Below, one piece after another: positions 40,253-48,066 of a stretch of 64,000 bases of DNA (its first letter is position 1; every line of letters begins with the position of its first letter). A program made the translations under genes and the position numbers. The notes beneath the pieces were generated by a model. That model had not been told where the DNA came from. It made no database searches and saw nothing but the letters and a program-made list of their open reading frames with translations. This DNA comes from a virus. The stretch covers positions 62,001 to 126,000 of the IMG/VR virus record IMGVR_UViG_3300034375_007958; one strand, given 5' to 3'.

Positions 40253-40665
40253 CGTGTGATATCCTCTAATGCTGTAATAATTTGTGCGATAGGAATGTTG
40301 TGTTTGCTATATCCTTCAGCCACCATTGTTAAGTAATGTTCACTGGGCGCCGCATAACCGAACCCAGAACACATGTAGTAAATCATAGGTCTAATAGTTT
40401 TGCCGTTGTATTTGATTTGTACTTCGCGCTTGTCATAGTAATCCGGAAAGCCTTCTAATTGATCCAAGGCCAGTTCGCATTGATCTGAAATGCTCCATAG
40501 CACACATTCCATTGTTTCTCCTGGAGTGTAAACAACATCGCAATGTGTTTTGAAGGCCAGTCTATAGTTGGGCACAGTAACTTTACCTAAACTCTGTGCC
40601 TGAGGGCAACGGCGCCGCATTTCCTCAATGTTAGTATTCATTCCGTATGCTAGATAGTATTTCAT
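40213..40665 (-). CDS. Gamma-glutamylcyclotransferase-like (GGCT/AIG2) protein
   Basis: 150 residues. YYLAYGMNTN at the N-terminus is the characteristic YGxxxN/S substrate loop. LDQLEGFPDYYDKREV holds the catalytic Glu of this fold (Glu near 74). The family cleaves gamma-glutamyl amines or peptides, releasing 5-oxoproline. Amidoligases and cyclotransferases often function on the same bonds, so a link with the amidoligase at 13-15 kb is possible. Overlaps the exonuclease gene by 4 nt. Confidence 0.78.
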   Translation of the reverse strand: MKYYLAYGMNTNIEEMRRRCPQAQSLGKVTVPNYRLAFKTHCDVVYTPGETMECVLWSISDQCELALDQLEGFPDYYDKREVQIKYNGKTIRPMIYYMCSGFGYAAPSEHYLTMVAEGYSKHNIPIAQIITALEDITRCTLLSANKEPVY

Positions 40666-41186
40666 AGTTCTGTTAGTTTATATCGTTTTACTGCTGATTG
40701 TACTGCCTCTGCTTGACTGACACAGTCTGCTAGTGCATTGTGTAAGTTTGCTCCACCTTCTCTGTCATCGCCCAAGGCCTTCAATAGTGTGCGACTGTCT
40801 CTAATAGTGTAATAAGGCCAAGGAGCAGGTTTACTCGCCTGTCTGTACAAGTTTTCTAAAATCACAATGTCAAACACAGGACCCTGTGCCCATATTCTGT
40901 TTGCACCCACTATAAACTGATTAAGTTGACTGGTAAATTCATCAATTGAAATTCTGCCATCTTCGCCCAAGGCTTCTTCTCTGACTTGTTCATTTTGTCG
41001 GCCCCACCACTCCAGTGTGCCTTCGTCAACTCTGCGTCCTAGCGCAATCTGTTCGTCTACGTCTAAACGAATGTACATGCCTTTGTCTATAGTGTCAGTG
41101 AATGGATCAAACTTTACTGCACCAAAAGTCAGCACTACACAGTCTGGACTTGTGGCCAGTGTTTCCAAGTCAAGCATTACGTCCAT
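40662..41186 (-). CDS. DexA-like 3'-5' exonuclease (DEDD fold)
   Basis: 174 residues. MLDLETLATSP (Asp5, Glu7), WAQGPVFDIVILENLY (near 93-108, third Asp) and HNALADCVSQAEAV (near 148, His and Asp) trace the DEDDh exonuclease core seen in T4 DexA and RNase T-type enzymes. Degrades nucleic acid 3' ends. Could proofread for the PHP-less polymerase, a speculation. Confidence 0.83.
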   Translation of the reverse strand: MDVMLDLETLATSPDCVVLTFGAVKFDPFTDTIDKGMYIRLDVDEQIALGRRVDEGTLEWWGRQNEQVREEALGEDGRISIDEFTSQLNQFIVGANRIWAQGPVFDIVILENLYRQASKPAPWPYYTIRDSRTLLKALGDDREGGANLHNALADCVSQAEAVQSAVKRYKLTEL

Positions 41187-41501
41187 TTAGGCCTCGGGTT
41201 CTAGTTTAACCTGTAGTGGGAATCCGTTGTTACGAGCCAGCATGGTAACTTCAATACCTTTTTGCTCAGCCATTTCGAATGGCAGTGTTGCTACCACAGC
41301 ACTGCCTTCCTGATGCACTTTCATTGTCATATCGTCTGCCGCCATCTTAGTGTAATGAAATATTACCACTAAAGTTTCGCTGACAAATTCCTGCGTAGTA
41401 ACTTCGTCATTGATGTAAATCACATTATAATTGACAGGCTCGGGAATGTCCTCTCGTGCCTTAATTTTGACATCTACTGTGGTTTCTGTTTCTGTGCTCA
41501 T
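41187..41501 (-). CDS. clpS: ClpS-like protease adaptor
   Basis: 104 residues. VIYINDEVTTQEFV (about 28-41) matches the ClpS NDxxTxxxFV binding site, and MKVHQEGSAVV the VHxxGxA strand; both shape the N-degron pocket. ClpS delivers substrates to ClpA and restrains ClpA on SsrA-tagged proteins. Phage expression could redirect host proteolysis. Close to Hsp20 but separated by a terminator. Confidence 0.85.
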   Translation of the reverse strand: MSTETETTVDVKIKAREDIPEPVNYNVIYINDEVTTQEFVSETLVVIFHYTKMAADDMTMKVHQEGSAVVATLPFEMAEQKGIEVTMLARNNGFPLQVKLEPEA

Positions 41502-41510
41502 TGATAATCC

Positions 41511-41532
41511 AAAAAGGGGGACGGATCCCCCT
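41511..41532 (-). terminator. Terminator after the Hsp20 gene
   Basis: Minus strand GGGGGA-TCCG-TCCCCC hairpin followed by T5. Confidence 0.9.
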
Positions 41533-41537
41533 GGCTG

Positions 41538-41981
41538 TTACTTCTGGTAACTAATAGCAATTTTCTTAGGCTTTTGTTCTTCTGGAACAACATGCTCAAG
41601 TGCAATTGCTAGGATACCATTCTGTACACTGGCTGCACGTACTTCTACGTTGTCTGCCAACGTAAAGGTGCGCTCAAATGCGCGAGTGCTGATGCCTTTG
41701 TGTACATAGTCAACTTCCTTTTCTTTCTTTTCCTGCTTGCCAGTTACGGTCAATACGCTGTCTTTGATTTCAACGTCAATTTCGTTTTCGGCAAAACCTG
41801 CAACAGCCACTTCGATAACATAGTGAGTGTCATCAAGACGTGCGATGTTGTAGGGAGGATAGTTGTCGCTGGTACGACTATTGGCAAAGGTGCGGTTCAA
41901 TTCGTTGAACACACGGTCAAAGCCGATAGCATGACGAGCAAAAGTAGGTAAGTCGATTGTTTGAATGTGAAAGTTTGTCAT
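41538..41981 (-). CDS. Small heat-shock protein (Hsp20 family)
   Basis: 147 residues from MTNFHIQTIDLPTFARHAIG (AAGGAG upstream). Alpha-crystallin domain about 40-135: YPPYNIARLDDTHYVIEVAV, AGFAENEIDVEIKD, GISTRAFERTFTLADNVEV and GILAIALEHVVPEE. Prevents aggregation. Found in cyanophages and other T4-like phages. Strong sigma70 promoter and own terminator. Confidence 0.93.
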   Translation of the reverse strand: MTNFHIQTIDLPTFARHAIGFDRVFNELNRTFANSRTSDNYPPYNIARLDDTHYVIEVAVAGFAENEIDVEIKDSVLTVTGKQEKKEKEVDYVHKGISTRAFERTFTLADNVEVRAASVQNGILAIALEHVVPEEQKPKKIAISYQK

Positions 41982-42046
41982 TTTTTTCTCCTTAATAAGC
42001 AAGTTTATGACTTGTAGACCCCACCCGGGCATCTACAATATTATTT

Positions 42047-42075
42047 ATTATAATTTCTTAGGGAGAAAAAGTCAA
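42047..42075 (-). promoter_or_regulatory. Early promoter of the Hsp20 gene
   Basis: TTGACT (42070-42075), 17-nt spacer, TATAAT (42047-42052). Confidence 0.85.
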
Positions 42076-42078
42076 TGA

Positions 42079-42288
42079 TTAAAACTGCCGAACTGGCAAT
42101 TTTTGGCTTTCAACTTTTTTGCGCCAGCGATTTTTGGCGGCGGCTTTTTTACGTTTACGTTCTGTAGTGGGTTTTTCATACTGCTCGCGATCTCGCAAGT
42201 TTTGCAGTAACCCACTTTCATTTACTTTCTTTTTAAACTTACGTAATGCTCTTTCTACGTTGTCGTCTTTGACAAATACCTTGGTCAT
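42079..42288 (-). CDS. rpsU: Ribosomal protein bS21 homologue
   Basis: 69 residues. MTKVFVKDDNVERALRKFKKKV is the bS21 signature, with Tyr and basic C-terminal half. bS21 sits at the 30S platform and affects initiation. Phage copies can replace the host protein and bias translation toward phage mRNAs. Ends just upstream of the Hsp20 promoter. Confidence 0.93.
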   Translation of the reverse strand: MTKVFVKDDNVERALRKFKKKVNESGLLQNLRDREQYEKPTTERKRKKAAAKNRWRKKVESQKLPVRQF

Positions 42289-42566
42289 GCTGGAAAGTCT
42301 CCGTCAAATTCCTTGAGCCATTCTACAGTATCCCTATGTTTAAAATTATCAGCATCTAGTGTAATTTTCGCTTTTGTCCTTACACCTTCTTCCCACTGAA
42401 CATCCCCAATATCTGAATGAGAAAGGTAAATGTCATATTCTTTTTCAGATAATTCGTTAACAATTCGTTGGCATAGTTCTGTGTCCCAATTAGCATTTTT
42501 AATTAAAACTTTAGGTATGTTAACATCAAAACTTATATCTGGATATGTAATTAGTCTTGGCATCAT
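42285..42566 (-). CDS. Hypothetical protein
   Basis: 93 residues, MMPRLITYPDISFDVNIPKV. Soluble, AT-rich, overlaps the bS21 start by 4 nt. Unrecognised. A late-type element (ATTAAATA, 42600-42607) lies upstream. Confidence 0.55.
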   Translation of the reverse strand: MMPRLITYPDISFDVNIPKVLIKNANWDTELCQRIVNELSEKEYDIYLSHSDIGDVQWEEGVRTKAKITLDADNFKHRDTVEWLKEFDGDFPA

Positions 42567-42573
42567 TAATCCT

Positions 42574-43293
42574 TTAATAAACTTTATCTTGAAGTAGAGT
42601 ATTTAATTTAGTAATCCATTCTTCAAGTTCTTTGCGTCTGTCGGGATGGCTATAATCATCTGGATTTGTTGCATCTCGTCCATCTGCGGCATAACTTCGT
42701 TCTTGGTACGTTTCGTCGTTATTTCCACCTGTAACATCTGCTCTATCATGGTAAACAAAAACTGGAATATCTTTAAATCTTCCCGCTGATTTGGCCACAT
42801 GATAAATCCACCAATCGCTGTGTGCAACAGGACTAATTTTTTCAAAAATATCTACCCAAGATCTAGGAATTATTGGAAATAGTGCAAAAGGATGATTCAT
42901 TGAAGTACAAGGCATACGCAAACAGCCAAACCAACCTGTTTCATTGACAATATGCTCGTCCCAATTTTCTGTTTGCATTAAGGCGTCATCATTCCAAAAC
43001 ATAATCCAGTCGCCTGTTGCTTCCTCGCCCAACAAATTAACATAGCGATTCAACTTTAAATAACCAAAACGTTCAGTTTCGAATACTTTGGTAGTTGCTT
43101 CTGTTTGCCCAACAAAATCAAACCAAGTCGATGAGAAAAATTCTCTGCTTTCTTCATCATCGTCATCGTAGGCAATTAAGATTTCAATGTCAGCAGTGTT
43201 TTTAGCATAGGCAAGTAAACTGCCTATGCTTTTTATAACTGCTTCTGTACGTTTTCTTGTTGGTAATAATATAGATATTTTAGGTTTTGCCAT
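42574..43293 (-). CDS. Glycosyltransferase family 2-like protein
   Basis: 239 residues from MAKPKISILLPTRKRTEAV. The GT-A fold signs are ISILLPTRKR, EILIAYDDDDEESREFF and IMFWNDDALM (DxD metal-binding motif). Transfers an unknown sugar. Begins inside the end of the coiled-coil membrane gene. Confidence 0.75.
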   Translation of the reverse strand: MAKPKISILLPTRKRTEAVIKSIGSLLAYAKNTADIEILIAYDDDDEESREFFSSTWFDFVGQTEATTKVFETERFGYLKLNRYVNLLGEEATGDWIMFWNDDALMQTENWDEHIVNETGWFGCLRMPCTSMNHPFALFPIIPRSWVDIFEKISPVAHSDWWIYHVAKSAGRFKDIPVFVYHDRADVTGGNNDETYQERSYAADGRDATNPDDYSHPDRRKELEEWITKLNTLLQDKVY

Positions 43294-45082
43294 TCTGTCT
43301 TTCGAGTTGTTCCGCCACAAGTTCTTGTTCGCTTGGGCTTAATTGATCAAGTTCGTATTCTCCCGATGCAAGTTTTTCAATCAAGTATTGTATATATTGT
43401 TCATCGTAAGTATAACTGTCAGATGTGGATTTGTCAATCTCTATCCACTTACTTCCATTAAATTTGAACAATTTATTTGGCATTACATCTACTCTTAGAT
43501 ATACGTCTCCTTTTTCGGCATCCTTTGGAAAGGCTGTACCAAAGCCGCTACGACTTTCTCTACCTGCTTGTAAACTAAATTTTTTAGCAAGTTCTGGATA
43601 TTGGCTTCGGAATACATCGCCTGCCATTAATTTCTGATTTACTTGAACATAGCCGCCAGCGTGATTTTTTATTTTAACTTCATTAATATCGAAGTGTTCT
43701 CCATCTATCTCAACTTGCTTAGAATCTTCTTGCGCTTCTGTAGTGTCGCCCAGCGGCGCTGTCTCATCTTGTACTTCATCAATTATCTCCTCTTTAGATT
43801 CTGGTTCTTGGGCCGCAACAGGATCCCCTGGCCAACCCTCAGGTTGATCGAATCCTGATCTTAAATAGGGATGTGTTTCCGGTGTGTGTTTTGCATCGTA
43901 GGGATCAACCTTGGGCTCTTCTGGTTCTGGAATCTGTTCTACCAGTTCCTCAAGTTTATGTTCTATTTCAGGTTCTTGCTTTTGTTCTCTTGCCCAGCCA
44001 AAACTCATCTGACTGGCTAACAGTAACAGCACAGCCAATGGATCAAACACAAATATGATTGTGATAATAACCCAAGTTACTGCTTTTTCTAACAAGTTCT
44101 TGTCTGCTTGTTCACCATAGATAAACTCAGCAATATATTTTACAGGACCAACTTCTGCTTCCAGTTTGCGATAGTTTTTCTCAAACACAAACTTTTCTTC
44201 TCTAGCACCGTCAACTATGGCCTGTTCTTTGTTGACATTACCTTCAAGTTCTTCAATACGCTTGTCAATGTCTACTGTTTTATTGGAAGCCTGTTTGCGT
44301 AGTTGTGCAATGCGAGTTTGTATGTCTTTAATTGCAGTTGCATACTTGTCGTCAACCCGTTTAAGATCCTGGTCCAATGTGCGGTTGACGTTTCTGATTT
44401 CACGTTGTGCGGCACTGGCAACCCCAAGTTCAGTCTTTTTGGCTTTGTCTACTGCTTCATCATATTGACTGCCGCCAGCAAAACTGCCTTTGAATCTTTC
44501 TTCTGCGGCTTTGATGTCTGCTTCTTTACGTGCAGTAGCCTGTGCTAGTCGTTGGTTCTGTTGTTCAACCTTTTTGTCAGCGGCGGCACGAAGTGTGGCT
44601 TTTTCATCTTTAATGCGACTGTAGATTTTGTCTAACTCTTTCTGCTCATTGTCCACTAAGTTGTCAACACGAACATCTTCACCCTTGAGCAGCCTACTGA
44701 TTTCATCTTGCCAACGTTTTATCTTGGCTTCACTGCGAGCCATCTTGTCATCGAGAGTAGAGATCTGTGCCACTTGCTCTGTGCTCATGGCAGTTTGTTC
44801 GATGTGTGCCTTACTTAAGAAACCAAAAATACCCATGCTGGTAATAAACATCAGAACCAGCACGGCAATGAACATGTAACTCTTTAACAGTACAGGAGCA
44901 CGTTCCCAATTTGCTTTAAGCCACCAAGCCGAAACCAACTTGGCTACTTCCAATACCGTGCCCATGATTACAATTGGAATAACTGCGGCCGCAAAGATTG
45001 CAGTCAAGCCAATTACCGAATAATATATTGCAACTGCTGAGATACTCAGACCAGTTAAAAAAGTTAAACTTGCTAAGAACAT
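43280..45082 (-). CDS. Large membrane-anchored coiled-coil protein
   Basis: 600 residues. Three N-terminal hydrophobic segments (about 1-90), coiled coil about 100-300, another membrane segment near 340-362 (WVIITIIFVFDPLAVLLLLAS), and an acidic, disordered C-terminal half. The overall layout recalls conserved long coiled-coil proteins of cyanomyoviruses. Function unknown. No clear ribosome site at the chosen start. Confidence 0.6.
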   Translation of the reverse strand: MFLASLTFLTGLSISAVAIYYSVIGLTAIFAAAVIPIVIMGTVLEVAKLVSAWWLKANWERAPVLLKSYMFIAVLVLMFITSMGIFGFLSKAHIEQTAMSTEQVAQISTLDDKMARSEAKIKRWQDEISRLLKGEDVRVDNLVDNEQKELDKIYSRIKDEKATLRAAADKKVEQQNQRLAQATARKEADIKAAEERFKGSFAGGSQYDEAVDKAKKTELGVASAAQREIRNVNRTLDQDLKRVDDKYATAIKDIQTRIAQLRKQASNKTVDIDKRIEELEGNVNKEQAIVDGAREEKFVFEKNYRKLEAEVGPVKYIAEFIYGEQADKNLLEKAVTWVIITIIFVFDPLAVLLLLASQMSFGWAREQKQEPEIEHKLEELVEQIPEPEEPKVDPYDAKHTPETHPYLRSGFDQPEGWPGDPVAAQEPESKEEIIDEVQDETAPLGDTTEAQEDSKQVEIDGEHFDINEVKIKNHAGGYVQVNQKLMAGDVFRSQYPELAKKFSLQAGRESRSGFGTAFPKDAEKGDVYLRVDVMPNKLFKFNGSKWIEIDKSTSDSYTYDEQYIQYLIEKLASGEYELDQLSPSEQELVAEQLERQNGKT

Positions 45083-45156
45083 TTATAATTTTTATAGTGC
45101 AAATATTACTTATTTTAATTTCTAAGGTATTAAAAAAGCAAGTTTTATTTTACCAA

Positions 45157-45180
45157 TAAAAAAACCCGCCGAAGCGGGTT
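45157..45180 (-). terminator. Terminator upstream of the coiled-coil gene
   Basis: Minus strand AACCCGC-TTCG-GCGGGTT followed by T5, ending transcription from 45.7 kb. Confidence 0.9.
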
Positions 45181-45184
45181 GTTA

Positions 45185-45250
45185 AAAATTAAATCGGATG
45201 AGCAGTGACAAAAGTCCTAGCCCTAGGCTCCAGACATCCGATTCCCCCGG
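45185..45250 (-). ncRNA. Candidate structured RNA in the 3' UTR
   Basis: AATCGGAT (45192-45199) pairs with ATCCGATT (45236-45243), extended by GAGC/GCTC after an asymmetric bulge. Inside, GAC-AAAA-GTC and CTA/TAG hairpins are possible, though they share a base. It lies between a stop codon and a terminator. No known family recognised. Confidence 0.35.
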
Positions 45251-45415
45251 TTAATCAAATTCCGAACCTTGGTTGTTGTAACTCTCATATTCTTCGGCAA
45301 GACTATCAATGTAGTCGTTGTCCACAACATGCTCAAAAGCCGCGGCCCACTCATCGGGTTCGATGTAGGTAGCATCTTCGGCAAGGTCAATCAACATGCC
45401 TTTGACTCGTCCCAT
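45251..45415 (-). CDS. Small acidic protein (54 residues)
   Basis: MGRVKGMLIDLAEDATYIEP start, AAGGAG upstream of the ATG at 45415. Mostly acidic and helical (DNDYIDSLAEEYESY). Resembles short phage proteins of unknown role. Confidence 0.6.
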   Translation of the reverse strand: MGRVKGMLIDLAEDATYIEPDEWAAAFEHVVDNDYIDSLAEEYESYNNQGSEFD

Positions 45416-45430
45416 TTTTTTCTCCTTAGG

Positions 45431-45688
45431 TTAAACGGTTACGGATTCCCAACCATGCACAGGTGCAGCTTCGCCCCACCAACGGTTACGCTCAATTTTG
45501 CGGCGAGCGGCCAACATCTTACTGCGAAGTTTCAAAAACTCCTTAGTGGGTTCGGCATGAATGCCACCTAGGGCCTGCATCTGTAGCAAGCATTCATCGC
45601 GCTTGGCATAGGTGCTAAGTGCCTCAACGGGAACCAAGAAAGGAACACCGCTACTAAACACCGGGCTACGATAAAGTGCTTTTTCCAT
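45431..45688 (-). CDS. Hypothetical protein under AGTACT promoter
   Basis: 85 residues from MEKALYRSPVFSSGVPFLV. CAGGAGTTGAAC precedes the ATG at 45688. Basic second half (KLRSKMLAARRKIERNRW). Unrecognised. Confidence 0.6.
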   Translation of the reverse strand: MEKALYRSPVFSSGVPFLVPVEALSTYAKRDECLLQMQALGGIHAEPTKEFLKLRSKMLAARRKIERNRWWGEAAPVHGWESVTV

Positions 45689-45720
45689 GTTCAACTCCTG
45701 TTTTGTTACTGTATGGAATA

Positions 45721-45766
45721 ATTATAGCAAAATTCAGAATTTCGAGCAAGTACTACCTTAGTATTA
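45721..45766 (-). promoter_or_regulatory. Early promoter with AGTACT box
   Basis: TTGCTC (45744-45749), 17-nt spacer, TATAAT (45721-45726), upstream box TAATACTAAGGTAGTACT. Confidence 0.82.
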
Positions 45767-45770
45767 CTTT

Positions 45771-46085
45771 TTAGTATTGATTCAGCGCAGGTGCATACTT
45801 ACGTATTAACTCACGCTCCAAGCCGTGTGCGGGTTTGCGACCCCGTACAATGTCCACAATGCCGTACTCGAATGCTTTACTGCCGTAAGTTCTAATACTT
45901 TCGCATAAAGGCCAATCTTTGCCCTCAGTAAGTGCTCTACGAACGTGCTTCTGCATCCGAACTTTCAATGCCCGGCTTAGTTTCTGCCCGCACACAGTAA
46001 TACCAATGTATTGCTCTAGAGTAACACGATTGGTAATAACGTATACGCAATGGTTGGTGTCTTGCCGACGCTTTCTTTTCATCAT
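45771..46085 (-). CDS. GIY-YIG-domain nuclease-like protein
   Basis: About 104 residues. VYVITNRVTLEQYIGIT contains the GIY-YIG-like VYV and YIG motifs, and LSRALKVRMQKHVR the conserved Arg region; C-terminal ERELIRKYAPALN fits the Glu/Asn end. A small stand-alone nuclease, perhaps a homing or accessory enzyme. The -10 element sits so close that the first in-frame ATG (46091) precedes the expected start site, so the ATG at 46085 or 46082 is preferred. Confidence 0.75.
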   Translation of the reverse strand: MMKRKRRQDTNHCVYVITNRVTLEQYIGITVCGQKLSRALKVRMQKHVRRALTEGKDWPLCESIRTYGSKAFEYGIVDIVRGRKPAHGLERELIRKYAPALNQY

Positions 46086-46091
46086 ACCCAT

Positions 46092-46137
46092 ATTATACTA
46101 AATTGGGTATTTTTGAGCAAGTACTACTTAAGTATTA
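46092..46137 (-). promoter_or_regulatory. Early promoter with AGTACT box (GIY-YIG gene)
   Basis: TTGCTC (46115-46120), 17-nt spacer, TATAAT (46092-46097), upstream box TAATACTTAAGTAGTACT. Confidence 0.82.
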
Positions 46138-46359
46138 GTGCAGAGTTTGTGGGTTTAAATCGTCTAATTCAAATACCTGTAATACTTTAGTTACATTTTC
46201 GGGTAAATCATTCTCATCTGCTTCGCCCGGTAAAATTACAGTTTTTAAATTACCTTCAACATCTAAAACAAATACAAATTCATTTCCCTCAATTGTGTCA
46301 TTAATTTCTTCTAAATCTTCTTCAGTAATGTCTAAATTATTTTTTATTGTATTTGTCAC
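46135..46359 (-). CDS. Small acidic protein
   Basis: 74 residues, MTNTIKNNLDITEEDLEEIN. Highly acidic. Stop codon lies in the following AGTACT box. Start overlaps the metallopeptidase end by 23 nt. Unknown. Confidence 0.55.
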   Translation of the reverse strand: MTNTIKNNLDITEEDLEEINDTIEGNEFVFVLDVEGNLKTVILPGEADENDLPENVTKVLQVFELDDLNPQTLH

Positions 46360-47005
46360 GATATTGCCTTTCTAATTTACGATAATATGTCGTACTCTTT
46401 TTGACCAACAAGTCTATTATTTTAGTGTCTTTACGAAAATAATGTCTATATATTTGATAAGTTGGTGTCTTTTTAATATTGACATTTTTCTTTTGATAAA
46501 CAAATTTTTCCAATGCCATACCTGCAGCCGCAGTAAAAGCATAGGCATCTATTTCATCATTCATGCCGTAATATTCTTGGTGTTCTTTAAAGAATAGATT
46601 CTTTTCTCTACTACGATAAAGTCTGCCTTCATTAAAATGTCTGCGTCTGAACTGACCCATGTGTACAAACTCGTGCCCTATGATGCTGGCAATGTCCACT
46701 GCCAGTTCATGCCAGTGAGCAAATGACAAGTCAGATTCATCAAAACAAAAAGTGGGTTTGCGAACCGGAAACTGTATTTCAATTAGGATACACTGTTTAC
46801 TGTCTTGATCCAGTTCAGGATCGTATAAGCCTGATGTTTCAAACTTGTTGTCTAATACGCCTATGCTTTCTAAGCCGTATACTCTAATGTCTCTACTGGG
46901 AATGTTTCTGTTTAGTTTGTAACAAATCTGTTTGGCAGTCAACTCCTGACCTATGCATTTATAATACAGTTGATGTAATCGGTCCAGTAAGTCGAAATAG
47001 TTCAC
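46337..47005 (-). CDS. HExxH metallopeptidase-like protein
   Basis: 222 residues. IIGHEFVHMGQF provides HExxH (near 108-112), and NDEIDAYAFTAAAG a downstream Glu/Asp, the gluzincin-like arrangement. The rest is basic at the C-terminus. Substrate unknown. Might process proteins during assembly or lysis. Confidence 0.6.
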   Translation of the reverse strand: MNYFDLLDRLHQLYYKCIGQELTAKQICYKLNRNIPSRDIRVYGLESIGVLDNKFETSGLYDPELDQDSKQCILIEIQFPVRKPTFCFDESDLSFAHWHELAVDIASIIGHEFVHMGQFRRRHFNEGRLYRSREKNLFFKEHQEYYGMNDEIDAYAFTAAAGMALEKFVYQKKNVNIKKTPTYQIYRHYFRKDTKIIDLLVKKSTTYYRKLERQYRDKYNKK

Positions 47006-47009
47006 TTTG

Positions 47010-47342
47010 TTACCTAAATACTAAAATTCCTAAAAGTACAGCCTGTACAATAAAGCCTATACCGATGGTAACTGTATTTAACCATTCTCGGTTGACCAAA
47101 CCTTTTATGAACATTAGTACTAAAGAAGACCAAATAAACACAACAACATCAAAGTCCATGGGCTGTTCGATTAAGCCTTCTTTGTAAGCCAGCAAGTTTG
47201 GTATGGTTGCACTATGTAAAACTAAAATTGCAACCCAGCCAAAACTTTCTCCAATGGCATGTCGTAACATAGACCATACGGGCCATGCACCGACTTTGTT
47301 TACAAATTCTTGGATCCGTTGTTTTTGCTCTTCAGTAAACAT
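47010..47342 (-). CDS. Probable holin (three membrane segments)
   Basis: 110 residues with hydrophobic segments near 33-48, 66-84 and 89-108 and a polar N-terminus. Its start overlaps the SleB hydrolase stop by 1 nt. Size, topology and position next to an endolysin suggest a holin. No family match. Confidence 0.5.
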   Translation of the reverse strand: MFTEEQKQRIQEFVNKVGAWPVWSMLRHAIGESFGWVAILVLHSATIPNLLAYKEGLIEQPMDFDVVVFIWSSLVLMFIKGLVNREWLNTVTIGIGFIVQAVLLGILVFR

Positions 47343-47932
47343 TATGCTTCACGTTCTTTGTAAAAGATGTGTAAACCAATTTTAGTAAGTTTAGTTTTCC
47401 ACCTACGCCAATTTGGTCGCACATAAGTAGCATGGTAGTAGAGTGCTTCAGTCAGTCCTGGTAGTCTATAGTTTTCATAGAACACACGTTTGGCTATCTG
47501 TAGGCTTTCTGTATACTGCGGATTGTCTATGTGTTTTGGTTTGTGTTTGGTCACACAGACCCAACTAAATTGACAAACATATTTTCCCGCCACTTTGAAT
47601 TTTTGATGCACCACACTGCAAACATCATTAGGGAAGTTTTCATGTGCCACACGATTCATGGTTACTTGTGCAATGGCAATTTTGCCTTCCACAGGTTCGT
47701 TGGCACCTTCAAAATAAATGTTGCGTGCCAAACATCTTAACTGTCTATCTTTTTCAGCCAGGCTGGGTGTAAAGTCGGCGCTGGCTAATAGACTTGCTCC
47801 GTGTTCGTCGAACTGTTTTTGTGTATAGTCAGCAATTACTATGCCAGTCACAATTGCCAATGCAGTAAACATTGCCAATTTGAAAAGATAAAAAAATGCT
47901 GAACCGGCAACTTCGGTTGCTCTTGTTGTCAT
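47342..47932 (-). CDS. SleB-type cell-wall hydrolase (endolysin)
   Basis: 196 residues. N-terminal membrane anchor (LFKLAMFTALAIVTGIVIA, about 16-34), then the Hydrolase_2/SleB domain: LRCLARNIYFEGANEP with the catalytic Glu (near 72), KIAIAQVTMNRV, and a C-terminal ALYYHATYVRPNW. Cleaves peptidoglycan glycan strands. The anchor may act as a signal-arrest-release segment. AAGGAG precedes the ATG. Confidence 0.87.
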   Translation of the reverse strand: MTTRATEVAGSAFFYLFKLAMFTALAIVTGIVIADYTQKQFDEHGASLLASADFTPSLAEKDRQLRCLARNIYFEGANEPVEGKIAIAQVTMNRVAHENFPNDVCSVVHQKFKVAGKYVCQFSWVCVTKHKPKHIDNPQYTESLQIAKRVFYENYRLPGLTEALYYHATYVRPNWRRWKTKLTKIGLHIFYKEREA

Positions 47933-48020
47933 ATTCTTACTCCTTCTTTTTGAGTAGTAACTTATATACCTTGAGTGTTCAAAGCAATAAACTACATACA
48001 GAACTGTAAAAACTGCGTGT

Positions 48021-48049
48021 ATTATATTGAATTTATTGGGTTTTTACAA
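48021..48049 (-). promoter_or_regulatory. Promoter of the lysis pair
   Basis: TTGTAA (48044-48049), 17-nt spacer, TATAAT (48021-48026), about 90 nt upstream of the hydrolase. Confidence 0.65.
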
Positions 48050-48066
48050 GTTTTTTGGCAGTTTTG

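Noticed and set aside
45185-45250. tRNA or known riboswitch
   Set aside because: No TTC-loop or acceptor-like end, and it lies after a stop codon and before a terminator, so it is listed only as a possible structured RNA.
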